From Candidatus Woesearchaeota archaeon (lineage in GTDB: Archaea; Nanobdellota; Nanobdellia; Woesearchaeales; DSVV01), in the NCBI GenBank assembly GCA_016219865.1, contig JACRKF010000001.1, positions 1 to 50,834 on the forward strand: DNA of 50,834 nt. Reading direction: 5' to 3'. A model generated the notes under the pieces. That model was given only the letters and a program-made list of their open reading frames with translations. It was not told the DNA's origin and made no database searches. Made by a program: the position numbers and the translations under genes. Below are positions 47,695 through 50,834 of the stretch, one piece after another (positions within the stretch are counted from its first letter, which is position 1; every line of letters begins with the position of its first letter).

Positions 47695-48195
47695 ATGGAG
47701 AATCAAAAAAGGGGTATCACTGTTACAACTTTGTCTAGAGATAATACTCCTCTGCAATTGCAAACAAGCAATTATGCTAATCAAGATATTCTTATTCCAC
47801 TTTGCATCTATACTGACAAATTGTCTGGATTAGAGATCATTACAAAGTTCTTACGAGAAAATCTTTATCTCGAATTTAAAGAAATTGCTCAACTATTAAA
47901 TAGAAGCGAAAAGACAATCTGGCAGGCATATGATGATTCACGGCAGAAATCATCTGAATTTTTTAGCGCTAATAAAAACAATAATATTAGAAATAATAAG
48001 AATAACTATTTTATTCCATTATCTATCTTTTCTAATAGAAAATTAAGTATCCTAGAATCTCTGGTAAAATATCTCAAAGAAAGAAATTATCTTACACTTG
48101 CAGAAATCTCAACATTATTGAACAGAGATCAACGAACAATCTGGACAGTATATAATCGAGTGAAGATAAAAGATAAACTAGTAATGGTGCATTGA
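47695..48195 (+). CDS. Duplicated helix-turn-helix protein (sigma70 region 4-like)
   Basis: A 166-aa protein built from two copies of one HTH unit. Copy 1: IPLCIYTDKLSGLEIITKFL, then LYLEFKEIAQLLNRSEKTIW. Copy 2: IPLSIFSNRKLSILESLVKY, then YLTLAEISTLLNRDQRTIW. They are joined by an Asn/Lys-rich linker. The ExAxLLNRxxxTIWxxY pattern is the sigma-70 region-4-like recognition helix seen in several archaeal small regulators. Two tandem HTHs suggest binding to a repeated or long operator. Its stop overlaps the start of the surface protein (TGATG), so it probably controls that gene or shares its expression. No other family fits. Confidence 0.72.
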   Translation: MENQKRGITVTTLSRDNTPLQLQTSNYANQDILIPLCIYTDKLSGLEIITKFLRENLYLEFKEIAQLLNRSEKTIWQAYDDSRQKSSEFFSANKNNNIRNNKNNYFIPLSIFSNRKLSILESLVKYLKERNYLTLAEISTLLNRDQRTIWTVYNRVKIKDKLVMVH

Positions 48196-50834
48196 TGAAC
48201 AGCAAAGAATTATTGCAGAAATTAAGATTGACAGAGAAATATACAATCATCAGCTTGATTCTATTAGGTATATTTGTCTTATTTTTCTTTAACCCTCAGT
48301 TATTTACTGGTTTTATTACTGGAGAAGATATTAATATCAGCAAAAATAATTCTTTGCAGTTTGAAATTAGTTTTAATGAAAGTGAGTATATTGTAAACGA
48401 AACAAAAACAATTCCAGAAGAAGAAATAAAAAAACCATACATTGAATTAACCAACAAATATGGTTATTTAACAGGACATAAAGATGTGCAAGTAAATCAT
48501 GAGAAAACAGATAATAACAAAAATGCATATGATATTACATTAAGCAGCTCTCCTGGAATTGCTGAACTTGTTCATGTTGGAGAGATTCCAGAAGCTGTTG
48601 TTGAGATTAAAGGATTAAAAATTAATAAGGTAAAAGAGAATGAATCTTTGCCTCAACTTAAAGCAGTAATTGATTCAATTGATACAAAAGAGAAAAGAAA
48701 GATTGATGAGAGAAAAATTAAACCTGACAATTCAATAACTGGCGGTGTTGCAAAAACTGGAGAAGTTACAATTGTTGAAGAAATTCGAACATCAGTGCTT
48801 GCAATTGAAAGCTATGAAATTGAAAGCGCTACTTTAACTTTGCCAAAAGTTTCTGCTGGAAAAATTGATGCAATTTATCGCTGTAATGAATTTAATGTTG
48901 ATAAATTCTCTTGTGTTTCTGGCTGGGATAAAACAACAATTCCATTCACAGATAATGGTGATACAATTACATTTACAGTTGATCATTTCTCAGCTTATGC
49001 TGCAGGAGGAGATAATCAGACAAATTCTGCGCAGCTGACTATCTGGGATGATTCAGATAATGTTACTAAAACAAATAATAAAGATATTGTGTTTTATGCA
49101 GATTATGTTAATGCAACACACGATGCGATTACTGTCGATGGAGTTTATTGTAATATTTCATTTGATGATGGACAAAAAGCAGTAATGCAATTTAATGCTA
49201 CTTCTCAACGTTATGAATATAATAGAAAATTTGCGTATGGCGGAGAATATCAGTTTACTGTTGCTTGTGTTGGTGCTGATGCTGGTTATACAAATCTGCA
49301 AGCAACTGATATTGTTGTTGTTGAAGAAGTGTTTGTAGTTGGCGGATTGGCTGTGCCAACACATAGTGCACCAATTTTAAACACAACAAATAATATAAAT
49401 TTAACCTGTTGGAATCAATCAACCGCAGATACAGATGGTGGTTATGTAAAGAATATTTTTAATTGGTATAGGGGTGGAGCTTCAATGATTGTATTAAATA
49501 TGCCATTTGAAGGGGATACAAATAGCAGTAATGCAAAAGATTATTCAGGAAGCATAAGCAACGGAACTATAGTTGGCGCAACTTGGAATGCAACTGGAGG
49601 ATATGATGGAAAAGGCGCATTTTATTTTGACGGAAACGATAAAATAAATGTTCCAAATAACATTCTAAACGTAAGCAATAATTTATCAGTATCTGTTTGG
49701 ATAAAAGCAGATACATTATCAAGTAGACATGCTGTATACTCCACAAGAATTAATAACGATCAAAATGCTTGGCAATTAGAAGTAGGTATAGCCAATGGTG
49801 GAACAAATAGAGTAGCTGTGACAGGTGTTAGTACATGGATTTTACAAACAAGTAATAATGCTATCACAACTGGAAGTTGGTATCATATTGTTTATACAAG
49901 AAGCAATGATAACAAAACAGATAAAATATACATAAATGGAGTAAATCAGACAGGCACTACAATTAATAGTTATACATTTGTTGATAATACATTCTTGAAA
50001 GGAATTGGTTACGGAACAAGCGGATTACAATATTTTACTGGTGGAATAGACGATCTCATTGTTTTTAATTATGAACTATCACAAGCCCAGGTTACAGAGC
50101 TATACCAAAACAAAACAAATACCTTTATAGGCAACGAAACATTAGCTATTAGTGAATTTATATGTTCAGTTACCCCAAATGATGGAACAAGTGATGGTGC
50201 TACTTTGAATTCTTCTGCAGCTAGTAGTAATTATCCTAATTGTGAAGCTCAGACTACAACAGGTTCTTGGTACATCAATTCATTAGTTATCATCGACAAA
50301 AACATAACTTGCGCAAATATTACCATGGGAGCTTCTGGAAAAATTCAGCCAGGAAATAGAAGCTGGTATATTATCTCATCAGAGAATCTGACAATGATTG
50401 ATGGTTCTGTGATGAATTTTACGGCGATGGGATTTAATTCTAGCACTGGAAGCGGTGTTGGAAGTAACAGCGCTACAGATGGTGGTGGAGGAGCAGGTTA
50501 TGGTGGAATTGGTGGAAAATCTTCTGTAGGGATAATCGGCGGGGGAACTTATGGAAGCGCTTTACATCCGACAGATTTAGGTTCAGGTGGAGGAAATGGA
50601 AATACACAAACTGGAAATATGGGATATGGCGCTCAAGGAGGAGGTTCAATTACCATAAACATCTCCAAGAATTTTGAAATCAATGGAAGTGTACTTGCAA
50701 ATGGAGGAAATCCAGCAAATCAATCATCTATTGCTGCAGGAGGAGGAGGTTCAGGTGGAAGTGTTTATGTTGTTGCAAATAATATTTCTGGTTCTGGATA
50801 CTTTTTAGCGCAAGGAGGAACATCAGGACAAGCA
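48195..50834 (+). CDS. Giant LamG-containing surface protein (3' partial)
   Basis: An 880-codon frame, open to the end of the window. The N-terminal membrane anchor or signal (about 14-32, YTIISLILLGIFVLFFF) is followed by the TGFITG motif seen on many Woese- and Pacearchaeal surface proteins. Residues 40-420 are beta-rich with paired cysteines. A LamG/concanavalin-like domain spans about 430-640 (ends GGIDDLIVFNYELSQAQ). Then come Cys-containing loops and, from about 752, glycine-rich stretches (ATDGGGGAGYGGIGG) typical of adhesins. It is probably displayed on the cell surface for attachment to other cells or substrates, a lifestyle fit for a symbiont. The stop and C-terminal anchor lie beyond the window. 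Confidence 0.85.
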   Translation, partial: MNSKELLQKLRLTEKYTIISLILLGIFVLFFFNPQLFTGFITGEDINISKNNSLQFEISFNESEYIVNETKTIPEEEIKKPYIELTNKYGYLTGHKDVQVNHEKTDNNKNAYDITLSSSPGIAELVHVGEIPEAVVEIKGLKINKVKENESLPQLKAVIDSIDTKEKRKIDERKIKPDNSITGGVAKTGEVTIVEEIRTSVLAIESYEIESATLTLPKVSAGKIDAIYRCNEFNVDKFSCVSGWDKTTIPFTDNGDTITFTVDHFSAYAAGGDNQTNSAQLTIWDDSDNVTKTNNKDIVFYADYVNATHDAITVDGVYCNISFDDGQKAVMQFNATSQRYEYNRKFAYGGEYQFTVACVGADAGYTNLQATDIVVVEEVFVVGGLAVPTHSAPILNTTNNINLTCWNQSTADTDGGYVKNIFNWYRGGASMIVLNMPFEGDTNSSNAKDYSGSISNGTIVGATWNATGGYDGKGAFYFDGNDKINVPNNILNVSNNLSVSVWIKADTLSSRHAVYSTRINNDQNAWQLEVGIANGGTNRVAVTGVSTWILQTSNNAITTGSWYHIVYTRSNDNKTDKIYINGVNQTGTTINSYTFVDNTFLKGIGYGTSGLQYFTGGIDDLIVFNYELSQAQVTELYQNKTNTFIGNETLAISEFICSVTPNDGTSDGATLNSSAASSNYPNCEAQTTTGSWYINSLVIIDKNITCANITMGASGKIQPGNRSWYIISSENLTMIDGSVMNFTAMGFNSSTGSGVGSNSATDGGGGAGYGGIGGKSSVGIIGGGTYGSALHPTDLGSGGGNGNTQTGNMGYGAQGGGSITINISKNFEINGSVLANGGNPANQSSIAAGGGGSGGSVYVVANNISGSGYFLAQGGTSGQA

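Overview
The window is a contiguous piece of an AT-rich archaeal genome. Archaeal hallmarks are a group II chaperonin (thermosome), aIF2 gamma, an archaeal-type glutamyl-tRNA synthetase, a Rad50 with zinc hook, two TrmB regulators, a histone-fold protein and TATA boxes placed 25-30 bases upstream of start codons, so that many mRNAs look leaderless. The mix of short housekeeping genes, abundant toxin-antitoxin (TA) modules and large surface proteins carrying the TGFITG motif suggests a DPANN archaeon of the Woesearchaeota/Pacearchaeota type. That placement is inference. No rRNA, CRISPR array or complete insertion sequence was seen.

Layout. 1-3.3 kb: a SAM methyltransferase, a frameshifted ribbon-helix-helix protein, an orphan lipoprotein substrate-binding protein facing a TrmB regulator across a palindrome, and tRNA-Met. 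3.3-6.3 kb: PfkB kinase with a coupled 55-aa membrane protein, divergent from the thermosome. 6.3-11.4 kb: AAA ATPase, membrane-linked Ser/Thr kinase and a HEPN-nucleotidyltransferase (MNT) pair with operator-like palindromes. 11.4-16 kb: disordered protein, purine phosphoribosyltransferase, a 54-aa histone-fold protein, cytidine deaminase and GluRS. 16-21.2 kb: a DUF4258/zinc-finger TA pair, then an ABC exporter operon (ATPase, S-layer-like protein, two paralogous MacB/FtsX permeases). 21.2-21.4 kb: a GC-rich region folding as a branched RNA behind its own TATA box. 21.4-28.6 kb: PD-(D/E)XK nuclease, adenylate kinase, Fic protein, TrmB, a nucleotidyltransferase with a small partner, two unknown proteins and HicAB. 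28.6-35.8 kb: glycosyltransferases, a DNA methyltransferase with a broken HNH nuclease, a decayed MNT/HepT module, an alpha/beta hydrolase, an alpha-toroid glycosidase-like protein and tRNA-Arg, with palindromic and MITE-like repeats between them. 35.8-46.3 kb: MarC, aIF2 gamma, a membrane protein, Rad50, two overlapping tiny genes, a PEBP protein, PGI/PMI isomerase and topoisomerase I. 46.3-50.8 kb: a second HEPN-MNT pair, an antitoxin remnant, a duplicated-HTH regulator and the start of a giant LamG surface protein that runs off the window.

The window reads as a housekeeping backbone interrupted by conflict and TA modules in several stages of decay. The most unusual items are two HEPN-MNT modules that share an RNxxxY replacement of the usual HEPN RNxxxH motif, the large receptor-like kinase beside one of them, the structured RNA at 21.19-21.37 kb, and a palindromic repeat that appears inside one coding region and again intergenically. 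Several real genes (histone, RHH protein, small membrane protein, HepT and antitoxin remnants, overlapping tiny genes) are shorter than about 60 codons and would be missed by a length cutoff.
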